DNA from: an uncultured Phascolarctobacterium sp.
GTDB taxonomy: Bacteria; Bacillota; Negativicutes; Acidaminococcales; Acidaminococcaceae
Reading direction: 5' to 3'
DNA length: 64,000 bases
NCBI GenBank assembly: GCA_900757795.1
Contig: CAAEPE010000030.1
Coordinates: forward strand, 1 to 64,000
Shown: in pieces, positions 1-6,630 of the stretch
How the letters are laid out: every line of letters starts with the position of its first letter
Position numbering within the stretch: position 1 is the stretch's first letter
Program-made: the position numbers and the translations under genes
Notes under the pieces: generated by a model
Databases searched by the model: none
What the model saw: the letters and a program-made list of their open reading frames with translations, nothing else
What the model was told of the DNA's origin: nothing

Positions 1-261
1 ACGGAGAGAAAATATTTCTACGAACAAATTGTACCCGCAGAGTTCTTATTGTTCCGCACGAAATGGGCGTAAAAAATTTCAGTGAGCGTCTGATATATTG
101 TTACGAAAACCATTTATGCTAAGTAAACGACTGGAACAATGAACTCAAGGGGTACGGAGAGAAAATATTTCTACGAACAAATTGTACCCGCAGAGTTCTT
201 ATTGTTCCGCACGAAATGGGCGTAAAAAATTTTAGTGAGCGTCTGATATATTGTTACGAAA
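1..261. repeat. Direct repeat of 108 bp (two copies, 153-bp period) with a long hairpin
   Basis: Bases 1-108 and 154-261 are the same 108-bp sequence with one difference (C at 80, T at 233). The 45-bp spacer 109-153 supplies the left arm of a long imperfect hairpin: GGAACAAT (133-140), GAACTC (141-146) and GGGTAC (150-155) pair with ATTGTTCC (201-208), GAGTTC (193-198) and GTACCC (184-189) in the second copy, leaving a 28-base loop. The first copy has the same right arm at 31-55, so its left arm probably lies before the window. No protein is encoded here. It could be a duplicated leader of the downstream gene or part of a dispersed repeat family. Confidence 0.85.
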
Positions 262-318
262 TGATATATTATTACAAATTTGTTATGAACTCTAATTATA
301 CGAAAGGAGCAAACTCCA

Positions 319-993
319 ATGGAAGAAATGGTAACAGTTTATCTGCTGGGTAAAAAATATTCTGTTCCTGCTGCTCTGACCATTATGGACGCAATGGAGT
401 ACGCAGGCTTTAAGCTGATTCGCGGCTGCGGCTGCCGCAGCGGATTTTGCGGCGCCTGTGCAGTAATTTACCGCATTAAGGGAACAACAGATTTAAAGGT
501 AGTGCTTTCCTGCCAAACCAAGGTTGAAGAAGGCATGTGCGTAGGTAAAATAGATTCTTTTCCCATCAATAAACGCACATTTAATATTGAAGAAATTAAA
601 GCCGACGGCAACATTGTCGGTCAGCTGTATCCGGAAATTTATAGCTGCATTGGCTGCAACGCCTGCACTAAAGGCTGTCCCCAAGGCTTAAACGTTATGC
701 AGTACATTGCCTTTGCGCAGCGCGGAGAGTACGAAAAAGCTGCTCACGCTTCCTTTGACTGCGTAGGCTGCAATATTTGCGCTTCCCGCTGCCCGGCGCA
801 GATTAGCCATGCGGCTGTGGGACTTTTGTGCCGCCGTTTAACTGGCAAATACATCGCGCCTAAATGCGAGCATTTAGCCAAACGCGTTGTCGAAATTGAA
901 AACGGCGATTATGTAACCCTTTTAGAAAAGCTGAAAAACATGCCTCTGGAAGAAATTAAAGAGCTGTATAATAAACGTGAAATTGAAAAATAG
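319..993 (+). CDS. Succinate dehydrogenase/fumarate reductase-type iron-sulfur subunit
   Basis: 224 residues. The N-terminal ~95 residues form a plant-type [2Fe-2S] ferredoxin domain with the cysteine cluster CGCRSGFCGAC near residue 36 and a later single Cys (SCQ) near 64. Two [4Fe-4S] motifs follow, CIGCNACTKGCP (~113) and CVGCNICASRCP (~151). This is the SdhB/FrdB plan, carrying electrons to a flavoprotein, here the next gene, whose start lies 10 bases downstream. Ribosome site AAGGAG at 303-308. The second and third clusters both look like full four-Cys ferredoxin motifs, rather than the [3Fe-4S] plus [4Fe-4S] of classic SdhB. No membrane anchor subunit lies beside it. The physiological electron donor is unknown. 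Confidence 0.85.
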   Translation: MEEMVTVYLLGKKYSVPAALTIMDAMEYAGFKLIRGCGCRSGFCGACAVIYRIKGTTDLKVVLSCQTKVEEGMCVGKIDSFPINKRTFNIEEIKADGNIVGQLYPEIYSCIGCNACTKGCPQGLNVMQYIAFAQRGEYEKAAHASFDCVGCNICASRCPAQISHAAVGLLCRRLTGKYIAPKCEHLAKRVVEIENGDYVTLLEKLKNMPLEEIKELYNKREIEK

Positions 994-1003
994 GAGGCAG
1001 AAC

Positions 1004-2611
1004 ATGAGCGCATTTACTGAAGATATGTTAAAATCCATGGCTAAAGTAGAAGCTACCAGAGCGCAGCGCTTGAATGCTGCTATCCGGCGTTTCAGCGCCG
1101 AAGAAAAGGACGCACTGCTGCAGGAATTTCATCCCGATTACAGCGCCAAAGGCTTTAAAGTGCTGGAGGTTGGCCCCAATAAGGGCGACAAAGTGCCTGT
1201 GGAGCTGGCGCGGCTTTTAGAAGGCAAAAGCCGTTTAGAGGGCGTGGAGCTGGATTTAGATAAAATTGATTACGATGTGGACGTGCTGGTAATCGGCGGC
1301 GGCGGCGCGGGAGCAAGCGCAGCGCTGGAAGCGCATAAAGGCGGAGCCAAGGTTTTGCTTGTTACTAAGCTGCGTATAGGCGACGCCAATACCATGATGG
1401 CGGAGGGCGGAATTCAAGCTGCCGATAAGAGCAACGATTCGCCTGCTACTCACTATTTAGATGCTTTTGGCGGCGGTCACTATAAAAATATTCCTGAGCT
1501 TTTGGAAAAATTAGTTACTCAAGGGCCTTTGGCAATTGACTGGCTCAGCAAGCTGGGCGTTATGTTTGATAAAGAAGCTGACGGCACAATGGTGACTACT
1601 CACGGCGGCGGTACTAGCCGCAAGCGTATGCACGCCTGCGCCGATTACACCGGTGCAGAAATTATGCGCGTGCTGCGGGATGAGGTAGTAAACTGCGGCA
1701 TTCCTGTGGTAGAATTTTCGCCTGCGGTAGAACTTTTGTTAGACGCTGGCGGCAGATGCGCGGGCGCAGTTCTCTATGATTATGACAGCAATGAATATAA
1801 AGTTGTGCGTGCCAAAGCTGTTATTATGGCAACTGGCGGGGCAGGGAGACTGCATTATCAGGGATTTCCTACCTCCAACCATTACGGAGCAACTGCCGAT
1901 GGTTTAGTTATGGCTTATCGGGCAGGCGCGCCGCTGATTTACGCGGATGCGATTCAGTACCATCCGACGGGTGTAGCTTATCCGGCGCAGATTTATGGCG
2001 CGTTGGTTACAGAAAAAGTACGTTCCTTGGGTGCGCAGCTGGTTAACAGCGAGGGCGAAATTTTTATGCACCCGTTGGAAACCCGCGACGTAGCTGCCGC
2101 ATCTATTATCCGCGAATGCACTGCGCGCCATAAAGGCGTAAAAGCTTTGGACGGCGTGGCTTTGTGGCTGGATACGCCGTTGATTGAAATGCTGCACGGT
2201 GAGGGAACTATTGCCAAACGTTTGCCGGGTATGCTGCGTATGTACGCTAAATTTGGCATTGATTTGCGCAAGGAGCCAATTTTAGTATATCCTACATTGC
2301 ATTATCAAAACGGCGGCATTTTGATTGACAAGGACGCGGAAAGCAAAATTGCCGGCCTTTATGTGGCAGGCGAGGCTGTGGGTGGTATTCACGGCACCAA
2401 TCGCTTAATGGGCAACAGTCTGCTGGATATTATTGTGTTTGGGCGCATTGCCGGAACCAAAGCTGCAGAAGCTGCGAAAAATGTAACTTTAGGCAAGCTA
2501 AGCTTAGAACATGTTAAAGCTTTTGCTGCCGCAGAAAAAGCAGCAGGAGTCAGCGGCGAGCTTTCGCCAAAACTGCTGCCGGTTTATACTCACGGCAGAA
2601 AAGCGCGCTGA
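1004..2611 (+). CDS. FAD-binding flavoprotein of the fumarate reductase/succinate dehydrogenase/aspartate oxidase family
   Basis: 535 residues. I chose ATG 1004 because AGGAGG (992-997) sits just ahead of it; an in-frame GTG at 977 overlaps the previous gene. Residues 1-90 are an unusual extension. A Rossmann FAD site (VLVIGGGGAGAS) begins near 94, and substrate-site motifs follow: TTHGGGTSRKR, YHPTG, LVTEKVRSLGA and GTNRLMGNSLLD. Where E. coli FrdA has the FAD-linking histidine (HTVAAEGG), this protein has Asn129 (NTMMAEGG), so FAD is probably not covalently bound. The usual C-terminal helical domain is almost absent. Together with the Fe-S subunit this suggests a soluble fumarate reductase rather than a succinate oxidase. 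That direction is inference; another 2-enoate reductase activity is possible. Confidence 0.8.
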   Translation: MSAFTEDMLKSMAKVEATRAQRLNAAIRRFSAEEKDALLQEFHPDYSAKGFKVLEVGPNKGDKVPVELARLLEGKSRLEGVELDLDKIDYDVDVLVIGGGGAGASAALEAHKGGAKVLLVTKLRIGDANTMMAEGGIQAADKSNDSPATHYLDAFGGGHYKNIPELLEKLVTQGPLAIDWLSKLGVMFDKEADGTMVTTHGGGTSRKRMHACADYTGAEIMRVLRDEVVNCGIPVVEFSPAVELLLDAGGRCAGAVLYDYDSNEYKVVRAKAVIMATGGAGRLHYQGFPTSNHYGATADGLVMAYRAGAPLIYADAIQYHPTGVAYPAQIYGALVTEKVRSLGAQLVNSEGEIFMHPLETRDVAAASIIRECTARHKGVKALDGVALWLDTPLIEMLHGEGTIAKRLPGMLRMYAKFGIDLRKEPILVYPTLHYQNGGILIDKDAESKIAGLYVAGEAVGGIHGTNRLMGNSLLDIIVFGRIAGTKAAEAAKNVTLGKLSLEHVKAFAAAEKAAGVSGELSPKLLPVYTHGRKAR

Positions 2612-2663
2612 AAAGCAAGCGCTTCGCTTGTAAAAATTTAACTCAAAGCTAATCTGAAATTTT

Positions 2664-2693
2664 AAAAAGTCGCCGTAAGGCGGCTTTTTTTTT
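2664..2693 (+). terminator. Rho-independent terminator after the flavoprotein gene
   Basis: A seven-pair stem AGTCGCC/GGCGGCT (one G-U pair) with loop GTAA is followed by nine T residues. It closes the Fe-S/flavoprotein operon. Confidence 0.9.
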
Positions 2694-2869
2694 GATTTAT
2701 ATTATCTTTTCGCTTTTCACCGTAAAAATTATCGTGTCCACTTCAAAAATACAATCGGCAAGAAAATTTATAGGCCACAAAACGCGCTGGGAACAAACGT
2801 TTACAATAAATGTTGGCGTTGTTTTTTGGCAGTCGTGCAAGCGGCAGGCTAAGGTCGGCAACGACGCAT
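2694..2869. other. Non-coding gap before the barnase-like gene
   Basis: The gap between the flavoprotein stop and the RNase start (2612-2935) holds the terminator on its left and the promoter on its right. Between them I see no convincing gene. A 62-codon frame at 2692-2880 has no ribosome site and no protein-like character. Confidence 0.6.
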
Positions 2870-2898
2870 TTGCTCAATAAAAGAAAAACCTGTATAAT
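2870..2898 (+). promoter_or_regulatory. Sigma-A-type promoter for the RNase/inhibitor genes
   Basis: TTGCTC (2870-2875) and TATAAT (2893-2898) are separated by 17 bases, 38 bases upstream of the GTG start. Confidence 0.7.
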
Positions 2899-2935
2899 AG
2901 ATGCAGAGAAAATAAAATGTAAAGGAGAAATTAAC

Positions 2936-3502
2936 GTGAAAAAAATATTAGCTTTTATTTTATCACTGCTGTTGTGCTTAAGCCTAATCACCGGCTGCGG
3001 TGCGTCGAAAAAAATCTCTAATGACGGCAATACAAAGGTCAGCGCTTCTATCGGCGAAAACGGCAGTAAAAAGCAGCCTGCCGAACAGCAAACCATCAAT
3101 AAGAAAAATATTAATGCTGCCAATTCTGAAGCTAATGTTAAAGCTAACAGCGGCAAAATAAAAATCAGCGAAGGCGCCGCTTATACGGATAAGGAGCACG
3201 TAGCCGCTTACATCAATCAATTTGCTAAGCTCCCCCATAATTACATTACCAAAAATCAGGCGAAAAAATTAGGCTGGCAGACTAAGGGCACGCTGGATAA
3301 GGTTGCTCCCGGCAAATCCATTGGCGGCGACCGTTATGGCAATTACGAAGGTAAACTGCCAAAGAAAAGCGGACGTACCTGGCAGGAATGTGATATTGAT
3401 TATGTACGCGGCAATCGCAACGCCAAGCGCATAGTTTATTCTAACGACGGACTTATTTATTACACCGGCGACCATTATAAAAATTTTACTAAGCTGTATT
3501 AA
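2936..3502 (+). CDS. Barnase-family ribonuclease with lipoprotein signal peptide
   Basis: 188 residues from GTG 2936 (AAGGAG 2922-2927). Residues 1-21 are a lipoprotein signal ending in the lipobox ITGC. Residues 22-80 are a Lys/Asn/Ser-rich linker. Residues 85-188 align along their length with Bacillus barnase: LPHNYITKNQAKKLGW, VAPGKSIGGD, GKLPKKSGRTW and TGDHYKNFTK. The catalytic set is complete: K106 (barnase K27), E151 (E73), R161 (R83), R165 (R87) and H180 (H102). Barnase R59, a barstar contact, is Tyr137 here. The enzyme should cut single-stranded RNA and be tethered outside the cytoplasmic membrane. The barstar gene follows 10 bases later. Its role (competition, RNA scavenging) is not shown by the sequence. 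Confidence 0.93.
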   Translation: MKKILAFILSLLLCLSLITGCGASKKISNDGNTKVSASIGENGSKKQPAEQQTINKKNINAANSEANVKANSGKIKISEGAAYTDKEHVAAYINQFAKLPHNYITKNQAKKLGWQTKGTLDKVAPGKSIGGDRYGNYEGKLPKKSGRTWQECDIDYVRGNRNAKRIVYSNDGLIYYTGDHYKNFTKLY

Positions 3503-3512
3503 GGAGACAACC

Positions 3513-3782
3513 ATGCGAAAGGTTATTTTAAATTTGGAAAAAATGCGCAGCATAGCTATGCTGCATAAGCATCTGCATACTGCATTGGCATTGCCGGAAT
3601 ATTATGGCGCTAATCTTGACGCTTTATATGATTGTTTGACGGAGCTGGCAGAGCCTACGGAATTGGTTGTGCCCCAAAAAGTTACTGACGAAGAATATCT
3701 TGGCTGGTACGGCCAGCAGCTGGTGCAGGCTTTGCAGGATGCTGCCGCTGCTAACGAAAATCTAAAAATTACTCTGCAATAA
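3513..3782 (+). CDS. Barstar-family ribonuclease inhibitor
   Basis: 89 residues, the length of Bacillus barstar (89-90). The inhibitory helix is clear: LALPEYYGANLDALYDCL matches the barstar segment carrying Y29, D35, W38 and D39, with Tyr30, Asp36 and Asp40 kept and Trp38 replaced by Tyr39. Barstar E76 appears to be Asp here. It is cytoplasmic (no signal peptide) and should block the co-encoded RNase before export. It starts 10 bases after the RNase stop with GGAG at 3503-3506, so the two are surely co-transcribed. The ABC permease gene follows after 12 bases with no terminator, so the importer may be read from the same promoter. Confidence 0.93.
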   Translation: MRKVILNLEKMRSIAMLHKHLHTALALPEYYGANLDALYDCLTELAEPTELVVPQKVTDEEYLGWYGQQLVQALQDAAAANENLKITLQ

Positions 3783-3794
3783 GGTGTGATGTAA

Positions 3795-4553
3795 TTGCCT
3801 AAAAAAATTTTACGTGGACTGCTGCTGCCGGTGCTGCTGCTATTGGTGTGGCAGCTGGCGGCCGAAAAGGAGCTGTTTAGCGCTTATTTGCTGCCGTCAC
3901 CGTTAAAAGTTTATGAAGCTTTTGCGGAGCTGTGCGCCAGCGGTATGCTGCTTAAGCATTTATTAGTAAGCTTAAAACGCGTGTTTATTGGCTTTTCTTT
4001 GAGCTGCTGCTTGGCTGTGCCTTTAGGAATTTTATGTGGACAGAGCAGGCGCTTTGATGAATATTGCTGGCTGCTGTTGGAATTTCTGCGCCATGTTCCG
4101 CCTTTGGCCGCAGTACCGCTGATAATTTTGTGGGCTGGTATTGGCGAAGTTTCTAAGCTGACGATTATTGTGCTGGCGTCATTTTTTCCGCTGTTTTTGA
4201 ATACCTACAGCGGCATTCATAATTGTGACAATAAATTATTAGAAGTGGGCAGGGTGCTTGGCTTTACTGCGCGGGAGCAGATTATGCAGATTAGGATTCC
4301 GGCGGCGTTGGAAAATATTGCTGTAGGTATGCAGCTGGCGCTGGGTTATAGCTGGCGCGCGTTAATCGGTGCGGAGCTGATTGCGGCGTCTGCCGGTATC
4401 GGCTATTTAATTTTAGATGCGGAAGAAATGTCGCGGCCTGATATTGTAATTGTGGGTATGCTGGCGATTGGCATTATCGGCACGGCTATTGACTATGCTT
4501 TTATGCTGATGCTGCGGCGCATATTTCCCTGGCAGCAGGGAAAACGCAGCTGA
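3795..4553 (+). CDS. ABC transporter permease, SsuC/TauC/NitT type
   Basis: 252 residues starting at TTG 3795. Hydrophobic segments alternate throughout, about six membrane spans. The EAA-loop region near residues 145-165 (EVGRVLGFTAREQIMQIRIP) matches binding-protein-dependent permeases of the nitrate/taurine/sulfonate family, and AELIAASAGIGYLI near the end is also typical. It forms the membrane channel with the ATPase that starts 15 bases later and the binding protein at 5519. The solute cannot be read from the sequence: alkanesulfonates, taurine, nitrate or a thiamine precursor are all served by this family. Confidence 0.85.
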   Translation: MPKKILRGLLLPVLLLLVWQLAAEKELFSAYLLPSPLKVYEAFAELCASGMLLKHLLVSLKRVFIGFSLSCCLAVPLGILCGQSRRFDEYCWLLLEFLRHVPPLAAVPLIILWAGIGEVSKLTIIVLASFFPLFLNTYSGIHNCDNKLLEVGRVLGFTAREQIMQIRIPAALENIAVGMQLALGYSWRALIGAELIAASAGIGYLILDAEEMSRPDIVIVGMLAIGIIGTAIDYAFMLMLRRIFPWQQGKRS

Positions 4554-4568
4554 CGGGAGGGGGACGCC

Positions 4569-5276
4569 ATGACGCAAAAAGAAAATTGGAGTTTAAATGT
4601 GCGTGGCATCTGCCGCAGTTACGGAAAAAAAAGAGCGCTTTTGCCGACGGACGTAAGCTTTGCCGAGCATAGCTTTACTTGCATTGTAGGGCGTAGTGGC
4701 TGTGGCAAAACTACGTTGCTGCGGCTTTTGTGCGGTTTGGAAAAATCGGATGCCGGCAGCATTGAACTGCCTGTGGATAAAAAAATTGCGCCTGTGTTTC
4801 AGGAACCGCGATTGATGCCGTGGCTGAACGTAGGCGAAAATATTACTCTTGCGGCGGCGCACGATAAAGGCTTGGATAAGAAGCATTTGCCTGATTTACT
4901 GCGGCTTTTAGAGCTGGAGGGTACGGAAAAGCTCTATCCTGCGCAGCTTTCCGGCGGTATGGCGCAGCGCGTATCGCTGGGACGCACGCTTTTTTATAAT
5001 CCCGATATTCTGTTGATGGACGAGCCTTTCAGCGCGCTGGATTATTTTACGCGGCAGGGCTTACAGCAAACACTGCTCAAGTTGTACACAGAGGAACGCA
5101 AAACGATTATTTTTGTTACGCATGATGTGGAGGAAGCCTTGCTTTTAGGCGACCGAGTCCTTATAATGGATAATGGCAGGATATGTCAAGACCTGCCCGT
5201 AAAACTGTCTAGACCGCGGCAGGCAGTTGATGCGGAGTTTCAAATGCTGCGGCAGAAAATTTTGCAGACGTTATGA
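4569..5276 (+). CDS. ABC transporter ATP-binding protein, SsuB/TauB type
   Basis: 235 residues; strong ribosome site GGGAGGGGG just before ATG 4569. Walker A GRSGCGKTT (~48-56), Q-loop VFQEPRLMPW typical of the NitT/TauT/SsuB subfamily, signature LSGGMAQRVSLGRTL, Walker B ILLMDEPFSALD and the switch histidine in FVTHDVEEAL. It energises the adjacent permease. The sequence between here and the binding-protein gene (5277-5518) has no terminator that I can recognise. Confidence 0.92.
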   Translation: MTQKENWSLNVRGICRSYGKKRALLPTDVSFAEHSFTCIVGRSGCGKTTLLRLLCGLEKSDAGSIELPVDKKIAPVFQEPRLMPWLNVGENITLAAAHDKGLDKKHLPDLLRLLELEGTEKLYPAQLSGGMAQRVSLGRTLFYNPDILLMDEPFSALDYFTRQGLQQTLLKLYTEERKTIIFVTHDVEEALLLGDRVLIMDNGRICQDLPVKLSRPRQAVDAEFQMLRQKILQTL

Positions 5277-5518
5277 ATATAATTGTGATTAAAAATTTGC
5301 CTCAAGAAGTTTGCCCTGACTAAAGAAATGCTGAATTGGCATCGGCGGCAGTGCCTCTTGCGAAAAATTAAAATATAATCCCAATGGCTGAGCAGTAAGA
5401 TGAATATTAAATTCTATGTAAAGCTTTTTAGTGGATTGTTTAAGCTGGCTTTTCAGCTTTACAATAAAAAATTTACAGAACAGCTGCGGCTGCAGGTTAA
5501 AGAAAGGAGTTCATAATC
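5277..5518. other. 242-bp spacer inside the importer locus
   Basis: There is a hairpin AAGCTG/CAGCTT around 5441-5460 without a T-run, and the ribosome site AAAGGAG (5502-5508) for the binding-protein gene. On the minus strand bases 5510-5289 are free of stop codons for 73 codons but lack a usable start. This could be a gene remnant or chance. Confidence 0.4.
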
Positions 5519-6484
5519 ATGAACAAAAAATTCATTGCCTTAGGCTTAAGTGTGTTGACAGCACTGACTTTACTCGCCGGATGCGGTGGGGAAAAAAAAG
5601 AAACGGCAAAGCCGTCTGTCAAAGAATTAAAGGTGACCTATGTTAAATCGCCTTTAAACATTCCCAGTATTGTTGATAAGCACAATCAGACCTTGGTCAA
5701 AGAGTTTGGTAAGGACAAAATTACCGTGGTGTTTCCGGAAATAAATTCCGGTGCTAAGCAGACGGAAGCGCTGGCCAGCGGCAGCTTGGACATTTGCAGT
5801 GCTTTAGGAGGCACCAGCGCAATCTTGGCGGCCTCTAATGGCGTGGATGTGAAAATTGTCGGCATGTACAGCCGCGCTCCCAAAGCTTTTAATATTATGG
5901 TCAAGGACCCTGCCATCAAAACAGCAGCGGATTTAAAGGGCAAAAAAGTAGCGGGACCTAAGGGAACTATTCTGCATCAAATTTTGGTGGCGGCGCTTGA
6001 TAAGGCTAAATTGCAGCCTGATGCCGTGAATTTTGTTTCTCTTGGCATTCCCGCAAGCGTCAACGCGCTGATGAGCGGTGAGGTAGACGCCGCCTTAGTT
6101 GCCGGTTCTGACGTACTGCGCGCGCAAAAGGCAGGCGCGCGGGTGCTGACTAACGGCGAGGGACTTGTGGACGCGACCATTGTCATCGGCGTAAGCGGCA
6201 AATTTTTGCGTGAGCATCCTGATGTTGTTAAAAAATATCTCGCTGTACATCAGCAAAATATAGATTTTATGAACAAAGAACAGGAAAAAGCCTTTGCCTT
6301 CACTGCTCAAGAAACCGGTCTCAGCCTGGACGAGGTGAAGCTGATGGCTCCTTGGTATGATTTTTCTACGCAGATAAAAGAAGCCGATATTAAGGATTTG
6401 GAAGCTACGCAGGATTTCTTGCTGAAGATGGGTATGCAGAAGAATAGAATTGAAATTAAAAAGCTTTTAGCAGAAGTTAAATAA
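5519..6484 (+). CDS. ABC transporter substrate-binding lipoprotein, NMT1/SsuA-like
   Basis: 321 residues. Signal peptide of ~20 residues with lipobox LLAGC, so it is lipid-anchored and periplasmic. The mature part has the type II binding-protein fold of the SsuA/TauA/NMT1 group: INSGAKQTEALASGSLDIC, then the hinge region KTAADLKGKKVAGPKGT, and MSGEVDAALV. It delivers a small solute to the permease/ATPase pair encoded upstream on the same strand. The separation of 242 bases suggests either partial read-through or its own promoter. The family name does not fix the ligand. Confidence 0.88.
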   Translation: MNKKFIALGLSVLTALTLLAGCGGEKKETAKPSVKELKVTYVKSPLNIPSIVDKHNQTLVKEFGKDKITVVFPEINSGAKQTEALASGSLDICSALGGTSAILAASNGVDVKIVGMYSRAPKAFNIMVKDPAIKTAADLKGKKVAGPKGTILHQILVAALDKAKLQPDAVNFVSLGIPASVNALMSGEVDAALVAGSDVLRAQKAGARVLTNGEGLVDATIVIGVSGKFLREHPDVVKKYLAVHQQNIDFMNKEQEKAFAFTAQETGLSLDEVKLMAPWYDFSTQIKEADIKDLEATQDFLLKMGMQKNRIEIKKLLAEVK

Positions 6485-6490
6485 TTTTAG

Positions 6491-6516
6491 GGCCTGCATT
6501 TTGCAGGCCTTGTTTT
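6491..6516 (+). terminator. Terminator after the binding-protein gene
   Basis: Perfect stem GGCCTGC/GCAGGCC with a five-base loop, followed by TTGTTTT. Confidence 0.88.
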
Positions 6517-6526
6517 GCAATTTCCT

Positions 6527-6598
6527 AGGAGTATAAATTACTGTTTATGCAAGCGTAAAATACAAGCGCTCGCAGCATAAGCAGTGCTTTATACTTCT
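6527..6598 (+). promoter_or_regulatory. Long leader hairpin before the ABC-F gene
   Basis: Bases 6527-6550 pair with 6575-6598: 23 of 24 positions pair (three G-U, one mismatch) around a 24-base loop. No T-run follows, so it is not a simple terminator. The ABC-F start lies about 32 bases downstream. Attenuation upstream of ABC-F genes is known in other Firmicutes; that this hairpin does the same is inference. Confidence 0.6.
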
Positions 6599-6630
6599 AA
6601 GATTAGTTGAATAATTAAGGAGCAATGAAA

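Noticed and set aside
1..261. CRISPR array or insertion sequence at the left edge
   Set aside because: Only two long copies with one spacer and no regular short repeats; no transposase, and no target-site duplication visible.
977..1003. GTG start of the flavoprotein at 977
   Set aside because: It would overlap the iron-sulfur gene; AGGAGG lies between 977 and ATG 1004 and fits the latter.
2692..2880. 62-codon frame before the barnase gene
   Set aside because: No ribosome site, overlaps the promoter, and its reading looks like random AT-rich sequence.
2936..3782. Barnase/barstar pair as part of a mobile island or polymorphic toxin system
   Set aside because: No integrase, repeats, large toxin-delivery protein or clear change in base use around it; the RNase has a simple lipoprotein signal instead.
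5431..5646. 71-codon frame overlapping the binding-protein start
   Set aside because: It is out of frame with the clearly coding lipoprotein and has no ribosome site.
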